6,867 nt of DNA from Deltaproteobacteria bacterium (GTDB lineage: Bacteria > Desulfobacterota > Desulfobacteria > Desulfobacterales > JAFDDL01): the NCBI GenBank assembly GCA_019310865.1, contig JAFDDL010000435.1, positions 1 through 6,867 of the forward strand, given 5' to 3'. Numbering within the stretch: position 1 is the first letter of the stretch; every line of letters starts with the position of its first letter. Under the pieces are notes generated by a model. It was given only the letters and a program-made list of their open reading frames with translations. It was not told where the DNA came from and searched no databases. Shown one piece after another: positions 1 to 5,298 of the stretch. A program made the position numbers and the translations under genes.

Positions 1-51
1 GTCGATCAAACCATAGACACTGTTGAAAAAGTCCTGGGTGGTTTAAATTGA
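1..51 (+). CDS. C-terminal tail of an unidentified upstream gene
   Basis: Frame 1 is open from the window edge to a TGA at 49-51 and reads VDQTIDTVEKVLGGLN. The tail is amphipathic and helical, as at the end of many enzymes, for example class III aminotransferases, but 16 residues are too few to assign a family. It ends 25 bases before the acyl-CoA synthetase start on the same strand, so the two genes are probably in one transcription unit. The start is outside the window. Confidence 0.55.
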   Translation, partial: VDQTIDTVEKVLGGLN

Positions 52-76
52 AGGAAAAATCCGATATGGGGGAAAA

Positions 77-2227
77 ATGGCGACTAATATAGATTATCTA
101 TTCAATCCGGATTCTGTGGCCTTGATTGGCGCGTCGAATGACCCGCTTAAATGGGGCAATTGGATGGCGAAGCGTGTAATCGAGAGTGATTATAAAGGAG
201 ACCTGTACTTAATAAATGCCAAGGGAGGCATCGTTTGTGGAAGGGAAACGGTAAAGAAAATATCTGATATTGCAGATGCGGTGGATATCGCCATTATTGG
301 TATACCGGCAAGGTTTGTACCCGATACGGTTAAAGATTGTGTAGCAAAGGGCGTTAAGGGAATTATCATTGTCACGGCCGGTTTTGGCGAGACAGGAGAA
401 GCGGGTCGAGACGTTGAAAGGAAATTACTGGAAACCGTTCGCAAGGGTGGGGCGAGAATAGTTGGCCAGAATTGTTTGGGGATATATAATGCTTCCGCTG
501 GGTTAAATACAACTGTTATCGAGCTCCCTAAGGGTTTCTTTGGCTTTCTATCCCAAAGTGGTAATTTTGCACTGGACTTGAATTATAATGTAAAGAAACG
601 TGGATTCGGATACAGCAAGTGGGCAAGCTATGGCAATCAGATCGATATATCCACATACGAGTATTTGGATTATTTAAAGGAGGACCCGGAAACCAAAGTG
701 ATCCTTTTGTATATAGAAGGATTATACAAGGGAACAGAAATGGCCGGCAGGGAATTTTTGAAAGTAGCCAAAGCGGCTTCAAAAAAGAAGCCTCTGGTCG
801 CCATAAAAATCGGTACCAGTTCCGCCGGTATACGATCTGCCGCTTCCCATACCGGCTCCATAGCGGGCAGCAATGAGATATACGATGCCGCTTTTATACA
901 GGCAGGTATCATTAGAGTAGATAATTCATCTGATTTATTAGATGTTGGAGAGGCATTGGGCAAATGCCCGCTTCCCGGAGGCAATAGAGTCGCCATTCTG
1001 ACCGATGGTGGCGGGCATGGGACAATGGCCTGTGATGCTGCCGAGAAGTACGGATTATCCGTCCCGGTATTATCAACCGAGACCCAGGAGAAATTAACGG
1101 AAATATTACCGCCCCAGGCATCAACCAAGAACCCCGTGGATTTCGCCGGCGGTGCGGAAGCGGATCTGTGGAATTTTGTCAGATGCTCTGAGATTCTGAT
1201 CCGGGACGACGGCATCGACGCGCTGGTAATTGTCGGGCAATATGGTGGCTATGGGATAGTTGTAGCTGAGGAGCTCATTGATTTGGAAGAGAAAGTTGCC
1301 GTTGCATTGGCGCAGCTTGTCGGCCAATATGGTAAACCGGTTATAAACCATACGATGTTTGAGCCGGATAAACCAAAAGCTTTGCAGATCTTGAGCCAAA
1401 ATGGTATTCCGGTATACCCTGTTGTTGAAAAAGCCATGAGATGTATGGGGGCTTTAGCACAGTACAAGGCATTCCTTGACAAAATGGCGCAACAGGAAAA
1501 CGAAGCACCTCTTGACTTGCCCAGTGATAGAATAAGCAACGTTGAAAACATTATCAAGATTGCCACAGGGGATGGCCGTCGCAATTTATTGGAAACGGAA
1601 GCCAGAGACATACTCAAAGCCTATGGCATCCCCATGTCTGATTATGAATTGGCCGAGAGCGAGCAAGAAGCGGTGCGCATTGCTGATGAGATGGGGTATC
1701 CAGTTGCGATGAAGATCGTATCGCCTGATATTCTTCACAAATCGGATGCAGGTGGTGTCAAGTTAAATATAAAAAACAAGGACGAAATAGTAAAAGGATA
1801 CAGCGAAATTATTGATAATGCAGATCTTTATAATAAAGAGGCCAAAATCCATGGAATCATGATCACACCCATGGAAGAGGAGGGCGTGGAAACAATCATC
1901 GGGATGACGACAAATGAAACGTTTGGCCCGACAATTATGTTCGGGCTTGGGGGAATATTTGTAGAAGTGTTAAAAGATGTGTGCTTCAAGGTTGCCCCTT
2001 TGAGTCGGATTGATGCCTGGGAAATGGTTAGACAGATAAAGGGATTCCCGATTCTCACAGGCGTAAGAGGACAAAAGCGCAGAGATATTGACGCCATTAC
2101 CGATACGATTATGAAGGTTTCGGCACTTGCCATCGAGAATCCGCAAATAGGGGAGATCGATCTGAATCCCGTGTTTGCATTCGAGGATGGCGTGTCGGTT
2201 GTAGACGCAAGAATGATACTACGATAA
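77..2227 (+). CDS. ADP-forming acyl-CoA (acetyl-CoA) synthetase, fused alpha-beta subunits
   Basis: The family catalyses acyl-CoA + ADP + Pi <-> acid + ATP + CoA in the cytoplasm, conserving thioester energy as ATP in fermenters and many anaerobes; it can also activate acids in reverse. Visible domains: an N-terminal CoA-binding Rossmann domain (about 8-140; VALIGAS, GQNCLGIYN), succinyl-CoA-ligase-like domains (about 150-460; FLSQSGNFALD), and an ATP-grasp beta domain (about 500-716; YPVAMKIVSP with Lys546, and GEIDLNPV near the end). His258 in AASHTGSIAGS matches the alpha-subunit phosphohistidine of archaeal enzymes. His554 in DILHKSDAGGV matches the second, beta-subunit histidine. The 716-residue length fits the fused form. 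ATG 77 is preferred: the frame is closed by TAA at 44-46, and a GGGGGA purine run lies just upstream, though close (68-73). The acyl substrate cannot be told from sequence; acetyl is the default, and propionyl, aryl or branched acids are possible. Confidence 0.95.
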   Translation: MATNIDYLFNPDSVALIGASNDPLKWGNWMAKRVIESDYKGDLYLINAKGGIVCGRETVKKISDIADAVDIAIIGIPARFVPDTVKDCVAKGVKGIIIVTAGFGETGEAGRDVERKLLETVRKGGARIVGQNCLGIYNASAGLNTTVIELPKGFFGFLSQSGNFALDLNYNVKKRGFGYSKWASYGNQIDISTYEYLDYLKEDPETKVILLYIEGLYKGTEMAGREFLKVAKAASKKKPLVAIKIGTSSAGIRSAASHTGSIAGSNEIYDAAFIQAGIIRVDNSSDLLDVGEALGKCPLPGGNRVAILTDGGGHGTMACDAAEKYGLSVPVLSTETQEKLTEILPPQASTKNPVDFAGGAEADLWNFVRCSEILIRDDGIDALVIVGQYGGYGIVVAEELIDLEEKVAVALAQLVGQYGKPVINHTMFEPDKPKALQILSQNGIPVYPVVEKAMRCMGALAQYKAFLDKMAQQENEAPLDLPSDRISNVENIIKIATGDGRRNLLETEARDILKAYGIPMSDYELAESEQEAVRIADEMGYPVAMKIVSPDILHKSDAGGVKLNIKNKDEIVKGYSEIIDNADLYNKEAKIHGIMITPMEEEGVETIIGMTTNETFGPTIMFGLGGIFVEVLKDVCFKVAPLSRIDAWEMVRQIKGFPILTGVRGQKRRDIDAITDTIMKVSALAIENPQIGEIDLNPVFAFEDGVSVVDARMILR

Positions 2228-2246
2228 TTTCGAAGATAATTTCGAA
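2223..2246 (+). repeat. Perfect 12-bp tandem duplication at the synthetase stop codon
   Basis: GATAATTTCGAA occurs twice head to tail (2223-2234 and 2235-2246). The first copy contains the TAA stop of the synthetase at 2225-2227. It looks like a replication-slippage duplication marking the edge of the disturbed region. No hairpin plus T-run terminator is visible after the gene. Confidence 0.85.
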
Positions 2247-2321
2247 CTCGCGGGCAACAAAATACTGTTAGAGGTGATTCAATGAATAGAGGCGACTAGA
2301 ACACGGGGAAAGGGGCAATTG

Positions 2322-2439
2322 ATGGCAGCGGGATTTCTTCGATTCCGAAGTAATTGAATCCAAATTGAATTTTCTCCGAGAGTATCTCGGTGACCTCAAA
2401 GAATATGAATCCATTATGTTATCTTGGGAGTCGCTCTAA
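2322..2439 (+). pseudogene. HepT-like (DUF86) toxin, N-terminal fragment with frameshift
   Basis: The frame from 2323 to the TAA at 2437-2439 includes DSEVIESKLNFLREYL followed by GDLKEYES, which resembles the first helix of HepT/DUF86 toxins (acidic start, then a KLxxLRxYLxxLxEY pattern). That frame has no start codon before residue Met at 2416. An ATG at 2322, preceded by a GGGGAAAGGGG purine stretch (2305-2315), is one base out of frame. Removing one G from the GGG at 2330-2332 would join it to the HepT frame as MAADFFDSEVIES. The match ends after about 30 residues, where the 3' end of the DUF4143 fragment begins on the other strand. The remaining HepT domain, including the RX4-6H active site, is absent here. 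The family call rests on recognised pattern only. Confidence 0.5.
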
Positions 2440-2887
2440 GGTCCCAGGGCACTGCGTAATCATTTTCGGATAAGGGGATTGCCCTTTCTACTGGTGCAAG
2501 TATTAGACCCTTTTCCACCACCATATCGGGATACCGTTGCCGAAAGGCGAAAATCCCGGAGGTGTCCCTACGACTCGGATTGCTTCCGGCTTTTGCTTCA
2601 ATGGGATAAAACCTGCCGTCATGTTCGATAATGATATCGACTTCTGCCCCTCCATATGTCCGCCAATGGTACATCTTGGGTTTCGGGGATAAAAATGAGC
2701 ATTGTTTTCGGACCTCGGCAACAACTGCGGTTTCGAACAAGGCTCCCCATAATGGATGGCCTCCGATTGCCATAGGGCTTGAAATGGCCTGGGCAGCGCA
2801 AGCCAGGCCGGTATCCGTTATGTATCCCTCGACAGTGTAAAAAGCTGGCTTATAGAGAATATGACGGCGGTTGGAATTTGAGACCAC
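2414..2887 (-). pseudogene. DUF4143 domain of an AAA ATPase, N-terminally truncated
   Basis: The product begins at a GTG and reads 157 residues to TAA at 2414-2416. It shows hallmarks of the C-terminal half of AAA-14/DUF4143 ATPases: YITDTGLA (about 22-29), HPLWGALFETAVVAEV (about 44-59), YHWRTYGGAEVDIIIE and FYPIEAKAG (about 72-101), and a final AVPWDL. The E-V-D...E-A-K pattern is the PD-(D/E)XK-like core of DUF4143. Full-length relatives are about 380-430 residues, with a P-loop AAA domain in front. Here nothing like a Walker A or B motif precedes it; the frame runs upstream to a TAG at 2957-2959 with no ATG and no recognisable ATPase sequence. The break falls beside repeat copy A. It is most likely a non-functional remnant; a free-standing nuclease-like domain is possible but unsupported. 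Confidence 0.75.
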
Positions 2888-2899
2888 ATAACGACAGGG

Positions 2900-2966
2900 T
2901 TTTTTCGGCTTAAAACGATGTTTATTGTATCGAAAAGGGAGTTTTAAGGGCTGGTGCTATGGCATT
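2900..2966 (+). repeat. 67-bp dispersed direct repeat, copy A
   Basis: Aligns without gaps to 5204-5270 at a constant offset of 2304, with 8 mismatches in 67 bases (about 88% identity) by hand count. Weaker similarity extends left to about 2888 (ATAAC shared with 5192-5196). In one forward frame both copies read FS(A/V), then a stop, then an N(D/N)V...EKGVL..GAMA pattern. That loosely resembles the continuation of a HepT toxin with lesions, so the repeat may be the 3' half of two decayed hepT genes; this is tentative. Confidence 0.85.
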
Positions 2967-2967
2967 G

Positions 2968-3078
2968 TTTTCCGCCGAGTCGGCGGTCAGCATCCTGGAC
3001 GAACTGGTTTTCTTTCAACATTTGCTCAAACTCTTCCGATGTATATGCAAAAATGTCCACCGCCAAAATGTATGTACG
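2968..3078 (-). pseudogene. MNT-type nucleotidyltransferase, C-terminal remnant
   Basis: On the minus strand, the frame opened by a TGA at 3079-3081 reads YILAVDIFAYTSEEFEQM, then LKENQFVQDA and DRRLGGK. This matches the usual end of small Pol-beta-type (MNT) nucleotidyltransferases: a V-D-[IV] strand carrying the third Asp, then the [YT]-x-E-E-F-E-x-M and N-x-F-[VI]-x-x-A helices. The catalytic GSX10DXD part and a start codon are missing. It lies 42 bases after the ATPase stop in the same direction, so it could once have been the downstream partner of that gene, and it runs into repeat copy A. Too short to appear as an ORF of normal size; clearly a fragment. Confidence 0.65.
2972..2986. repeat. 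Perfect 15-bp GC-rich palindrome at a remnant junction
   Basis: CCGCCGA-G-TCGGCGG is a perfect inverted repeat with 7-bp arms around one central base. It lies 5 bases beyond the end of repeat copy A, inside the 3' end of the nucleotidyltransferase remnant (codons for Asp-Arg-Arg-Leu-Gly). There is no T-run after it, so it is a poor terminator candidate. Confidence 0.7.
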
Positions 3079-3120
3079 TCAAGGAAGACAGCCGCTTGAG
3101 TCTTAAATATTAACCATTGG

Positions 3121-4404
3121 TTATAAACTACTGAGCAAAGCCGCATCTATTATCTCGAAGGAAACGTTCGCATGGCGTTTGTGTAATTTAGAGCGTTGCC
3201 AGGTTTCCGACAAGTGTGCCAGCAATCGTTTTTTCTCTATGGCGGGTATGTTCTTCCACTTCACTTCCGATACGATCAACCGTTGCACCCTGTCTTCATC
3301 GCGATCGCTGCGAACCAGGTCGAACTCCAGATCTTTTTCCCAATAACGGGTTGCACCCGGGTATTGTTCGCGACAATAATCTTCAAATACCGTGGATGCA
3401 TGCTCATGCAGAAGTCTGATTTTTTTCGGTTCATCGTAAGCATGCCAGCGTGTACGGTGCGGTGAATAGACACGGAACCAGAAACGAAGTGTCGGGTCTT
3501 GGATGCGGTAATATGTCCGCTTGGTTGACCGTAGACTTTCCCCGAACGGGATCTCACGTTTCAGAATGGACGCATCCAGTAATTGGCGCAGCAGGCGGGA
3601 TAGATTGGTTTGTGCCGTACCCAGTCGTGCGGCCATTTGCGAAGGTTTTTCCGCGCCTCTCCCGATGGATTCCAACAGTGAAACGGCATTCAACCCTTTA
3701 ATGCCCTCATCGTACAGAATGCGGGTGGGTTCCTGGTCGAGATAGGGGGAGAAACCAAAGAAAAGTTCATCCGCTAGATCTAATGCCGAAGCCTTTGGAT
3801 CAACGAATTCCCAGTATTTAGGAATGCCGCCGACCAGCGAAAACCGCTCGAATGAATGGGGAGCCCCGGGCTTAAGGTGGCGGGCGGTGCAAAAAGCGCG
3901 GTAGCTCATGGGAGCCACATGCATGAGTTTGCGCGCCCGGCCATAAAGCGGGGCGGATCGGTTCAGGAACAGATCATTCATCATCCGATTACTGGAACCT
4001 GACAAAATTACCAGGCTTTCGTCGGATTTCTCGTGATCCAACCAGCGTTGTAATACACTTGGCAAAGATGGATTTGAGGCAACCAGATAGGGGAATTCAT
4101 CCAGGCACAGAATCCATTTTTTATTCTTTTGCAGGTTGAGCAGTTCGAACAATTCGGCCCATGATTTCGGAACAATCGACGTTGTCATTTTGTCCTGAAT
4201 ATCGCGAAATACCTGCTCTATTTGAATTTCTTTGGTACTTTCAATTGCCTGGCTGTACAGGCCGTCATGTTGCTTCAGCCAGTGAGTGAGTAGCCGTGTT
4301 TTTCCAACCCGCCGCCGGCCGAATACGACCAGTAAGCCGCCCGCGGCTGCAGAAGTATCCAGCTCTTTTGTTTCCTGTTCGCGATTTGAAAACGGTAGTT
4401 TCAT
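3121..4404 (-). CDS. AAA ATPase of the archaeal-ATPase/DUF234 type with C-terminal nuclease-like domain
   Basis: Predicted 427-residue P-loop ATPase. From the ATG at 4404: MKLPFSNREQETKEL, the short lead seen in this family; Walker A GRRRVGKTR (about 29-37); Walker B ILCLDEFPYL (about 98-107, Asp102-Glu103); sensor-like VILSGSSNRMM (about 132-142); LYGRARKL; GGIPKYW; a winged-helix-like stretch (about 245-285); the family's YYRIQDPTLRFWFRVY (about 298-313); and a C-terminal region with YWEKDLEFDLV and SEVKWK. The E-x-D...E-V-K pattern resembles the PD-(D/E)XK-like core of DUF234 proteins. A longer reading from TTG 4443 is rejected because that TTG is the -35 box of the promoter. No Shine-Dalgarno is visible; the predicted RNA start is only a few bases upstream, so translation may be nearly leaderless. 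The frame is intact, unlike its neighbours. The biological role of the family is poorly known and is often linked to mobile or defence-like settings. Confidence 0.85.
   Translation of the reverse strand: MKLPFSNREQETKELDTSAAAGGLLVVFGRRRVGKTRLLTHWLKQHDGLYSQAIESTKEIQIEQVFRDIQDKMTTSIVPKSWAELFELLNLQKNKKWILCLDEFPYLVASNPSLPSVLQRWLDHEKSDESLVILSGSSNRMMNDLFLNRSAPLYGRARKLMHVAPMSYRAFCTARHLKPGAPHSFERFSLVGGIPKYWEFVDPKASALDLADELFFGFSPYLDQEPTRILYDEGIKGLNAVSLLESIGRGAEKPSQMAARLGTAQTNLSRLLRQLLDASILKREIPFGESLRSTKRTYYRIQDPTLRFWFRVYSPHRTRWHAYDEPKKIRLLHEHASTVFEDYCREQYPGATRYWEKDLEFDLVRSDRDEDRVQRLIVSEVKWKNIPAIEKKRLLAHLSETWQRSKLHKRHANVSFEIIDAALLSSL
3171..3200 (-). repeat. Source copy of the ATPase 3'-end repeat
   Basis: This stretch codes for the ATPase C-terminal residues around QRSKLHKRHA. 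Bases 3171-3200 match 5262-5291 in 27 of 30 positions without gaps (offset 2091). The copy at 5262 is outside any ATPase gene. Confidence 0.75.
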
Positions 4405-4414
4405 CTTGGCAGTG

Positions 4415-4443
4415 AGTATAGAGTGGTATATTATGCATGTCAA
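4415..4443 (-). promoter_or_regulatory. Sigma70-type promoter of the ATPase gene (proximal)
   Basis: On the minus strand TTGACA (4443-4438), a 17-base spacer, then TATACT (4420-4415): a perfect -35 and a 5/6 -10. The RNA start is expected near 4408, about 4 bases before the ATG at 4404, so the transcript would be almost leaderless. Confidence 0.7.
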
Positions 4444-4482
4444 ACATTATGTATATTATACATTATGCATGTCAAGCATAAT
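4430..4482. repeat. AT-rich 21-bp direct repeat pair, 32-bp period, over the promoter
   Basis: ATTATGCATGTCAA followed by (A/G)CAT(T/A)AT occurs at 4430-4450 and 4462-4482, with only two differences over 21 bases. Each copy contains the TGTCAA that forms a minus-strand TTGACA. The 32-base period is about three helical turns, placing both copies on the same DNA face, which suits a paired operator. The unit also contains ATGCAT and ATTATG...CATAAT-type half-sites. No regulator gene is next to it; autoregulation by the ATPase or by a lost TA antitoxin is only a guess. Confidence 0.75.
4446..4475 (-). promoter_or_regulatory. Possible second (distal) promoter for the ATPase gene
   Basis: The upstream repeat copy gives TTGACA (4475-4470), an 18-base spacer and CATAAT (4451-4446; 5/6 to TATAAT). 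It would start RNA near 4439, giving a leader of about 35 bases. It may be a real tandem promoter or simply a by-product of the repeat. Confidence 0.4.
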
Positions 4483-4610
4483 TATTTGGAGGCAGCCCAT
4501 GAATTAAGGGCCTATTCCTCTTGGAACCGACAACCGCTTCCATCAGTGCGTTAGAGGGGTCGAGGGGTTGTCCTTAGCACAAAACAAGAAGATTGCTCTG
4601 CTGGGTCTCT

Positions 4611-4693
4611 GTGTCTCTGTGGGGTCGGACCAAGGTGAATGCCTGATAATCGGTGTCTCTGTGGGGTCGGACCAAGGTGAATGCCTGATAATC
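4611..4693. repeat. Perfect 41-bp tandem duplication
   Basis: Bases 4611-4651 and 4653-4693 are identical over 41 positions, with one base between them (period 42). Each unit contains GTGTCTCTGTGGGG and the short inverted repeat GGTCGGACC. Perfect identity implies a recent duplication, in contrast to the diverged 67-bp repeat nearby. There are only two copies and no open frame. Confidence 0.9.
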
Positions 4694-4861
4694 AAGGATT
4701 TAGACTAAAAAAAGCCCTGTTTTCTAGGCTTAAATTGGTGTTTTTGGCATTAAAAAAGGCATTTTAAGCAAATCACTATTGGTGGCCCGGAAAACTGACT
4801 GCGGAGCGGTGAGTGGATTTTTCAAAATCAGGGTGAGGGTCACTTGTGATTGTGAAAGCAA

Positions 4862-4888
4862 TTGACATCAACGCCGGTATGTAATAAT
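4862..4888 (+). promoter_or_regulatory. Possible promoter of the MNT-HepT chimera
   Basis: TTGACA (4862-4867), a short 15-base spacer and AATAAT (4883-4888; 5/6 to TATAAT). The start of RNA would fall at about 4895, almost on the ATG at 4897. The -35 is perfect but the spacer is suboptimal, so the call is tentative. Confidence 0.4.
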
Positions 4889-4896
4889 TAAAGAAT

Positions 4897-5217
4897 ATGT
4901 ATGATAACAAAGACATATCGTTGGATTCATTGCGGTTAAAAAATGAGCTTAATCCGCGCCTTGCTAAACATCGGAACGTGAAAGCGGCCTATCTTTTTGG
5001 ATCCACCGTCTACGGGAAAACCAGGCTGTCAAGCGATGTAGATATTGCCGTCCGATTTACGCCTGATCTATCTGCTGAAGACTGTTTCGACCTCAGACTT
5101 CAATTAATGGATGAACTGGAAGGCTATTTCAATCGAAGTTTGGATATCGCCGGGCATATTATTTCACGCCAGGGTATGCGGGAACCCAGGGATAACAAGG
5201 ACCTTTTTTCGGTTTAA
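4897..5217 (+). CDS. Chimeric ORF: MNT nucleotidyltransferase N-terminus joined to a HepT middle fragment
   Basis: In the MntA/HepT toxin-antitoxin system the MNT protein AMPylates and neutralises the HepT RNase toxin, which uses an RX4-6H motif. Residues 1-80 look like a complete MNT catalytic core: AAYLFGSTVYGKTRLSSDVD carries GSX10DXD (Gly35, Ser36, Asp47, Asp49), followed by the helix DLRLQLMDELEGYF. A normal MNT would continue xVDIVVLN...PPLL. Here residues 82-106 instead read LDIAGHIISRQGMREPRDN then KDLFSV, the pattern of the middle of a HepT toxin (LDIANHII...G...PRDY.D.F). The switch is at Leu-Asp-Ile, found in both proteins at this point, and Asp83 could still serve as the third MNT Asp. 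The TAA comes where HepT would continue, and no RX4-6H remains. There is no clear Shine-Dalgarno before ATG 4897. It is probably a deletion product rather than a working antitoxin, though the frame is open and the catalytic motif intact. Confidence 0.7.
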   Translation: MYDNKDISLDSLRLKNELNPRLAKHRNVKAAYLFGSTVYGKTRLSSDVDIAVRFTPDLSAEDCFDLRLQLMDELEGYFNRSLDIAGHIISRQGMREPRDNKDLFSV

Positions 5218-5270
5218 AACAATGTTTCTTGTACCGAAAAGGGAGTTTTATGGATTGGTGCTATGGCGTT
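5204..5270 (+). repeat. 67-bp dispersed direct repeat, copy B
   Basis: Partner of 2900-2966, about 88% identical and gap-free. It begins inside the last codons of the MNT-HepT chimera (Leu-Phe-Ser-Val-stop) and ends where similarity to the ATPase 3' end begins. In this copy GGGAG at 5241-5245 is followed by ATG (5250-5252), but the reading stops after ten codons. Confidence 0.85.
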
Positions 5271-5291
5271 TGTGTAATGTAGAGCGCTGCC
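5262..5291 (-). repeat. Displaced 30-bp fragment of an ATPase 3' end
   Basis: Matches 3171-3200 in 27 of 30 bases; that stretch codes for the C-terminal residues of the DUF234-type ATPase. No other ATPase sequence is found here. It overlaps the last bases of repeat copy B at ATGGCGTT, so the joint has short homology (ATGGC) shared by all three sites. It ends 8 bases before the DnaJ-PilZ stop codon. Confidence 0.7.
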
Positions 5292-5298
5292 CCTGGTT

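Larger units (their letters stand above)
4483..4896. other. Non-coding stretch with tandem duplication
   Basis: No credible gene is seen in about 410 bases. A GGAGG at 4488-4492 is well placed before ATG at 4499-4501, but the reading is only Met-Asn-stop, so this looks like a ruined start. The stretch holds the 41-bp tandem duplication (4611-4693), AT-rich sequence with weak inverted repeats (AAGCC...GGCTT near 4710-4730) and a GGCATT direct repeat (about 4746-4763), then the possible promoter of the next ORF. Confidence 0.6.

Noticed and set aside
670..1215. 181-codon open frame antisense to the synthetase
   Set aside because: It lies wholly inside a confidently assigned gene, its product has no recognisable pattern, and several other antisense frames in the same gene are also open.
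2925..3113. 62-codon plus-strand frame (MYRKGSFKGWCYG...)
   Set aside because: It crosses repeat copy A, the palindrome and the minus-strand nucleotidyltransferase remnant, with no family pattern; the minus-strand reading explains the sequence better.
3111..3123. Palindrome TAACCA-T-TGGTTA over the ATPase stop codon, as a terminator
   Set aside because: The arms are only six AT-rich pairs with no T-run after them on the minus strand; too weak to call.
4405..4443. Longer ATPase start at TTG 4443 adding 13 residues
   Set aside because: The TTG is the first part of the TTGACA -35 box and the added residues do not resemble the family N-terminus; ATG 4404 fits.
4286..4507. 73-codon plus-strand frame over the ATPase start and promoter
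   Set aside because: It is antisense to the Walker A coding region and the promoter repeats, and has no protein-like motif.
4529..4572. GACAACC...GGTTGTC inverted repeat
   Set aside because: Seven bases with a thirty-base loop is easily a chance match, and nothing around it supports a function.
4430..4693. Repeats as a CRISPR array
   Set aside because: There are only two copies of each unit, the units differ from each other, spacers are absent or one base long, and no cas gene is present.
4708..4765. AAGCC...GGCTT and GGCATT-A6-GGCATT as a terminator or small RNA
   Set aside because: The stem is five base pairs with a ten-base loop and the second pair is a direct, not inverted, repeat; no support beyond AT-richness.
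2247..5298. Insertion sequence or transposon as the cause of the remnant region
   Set aside because: No transposase frame, terminal inverted repeats or matching target duplications were found at the two borders.
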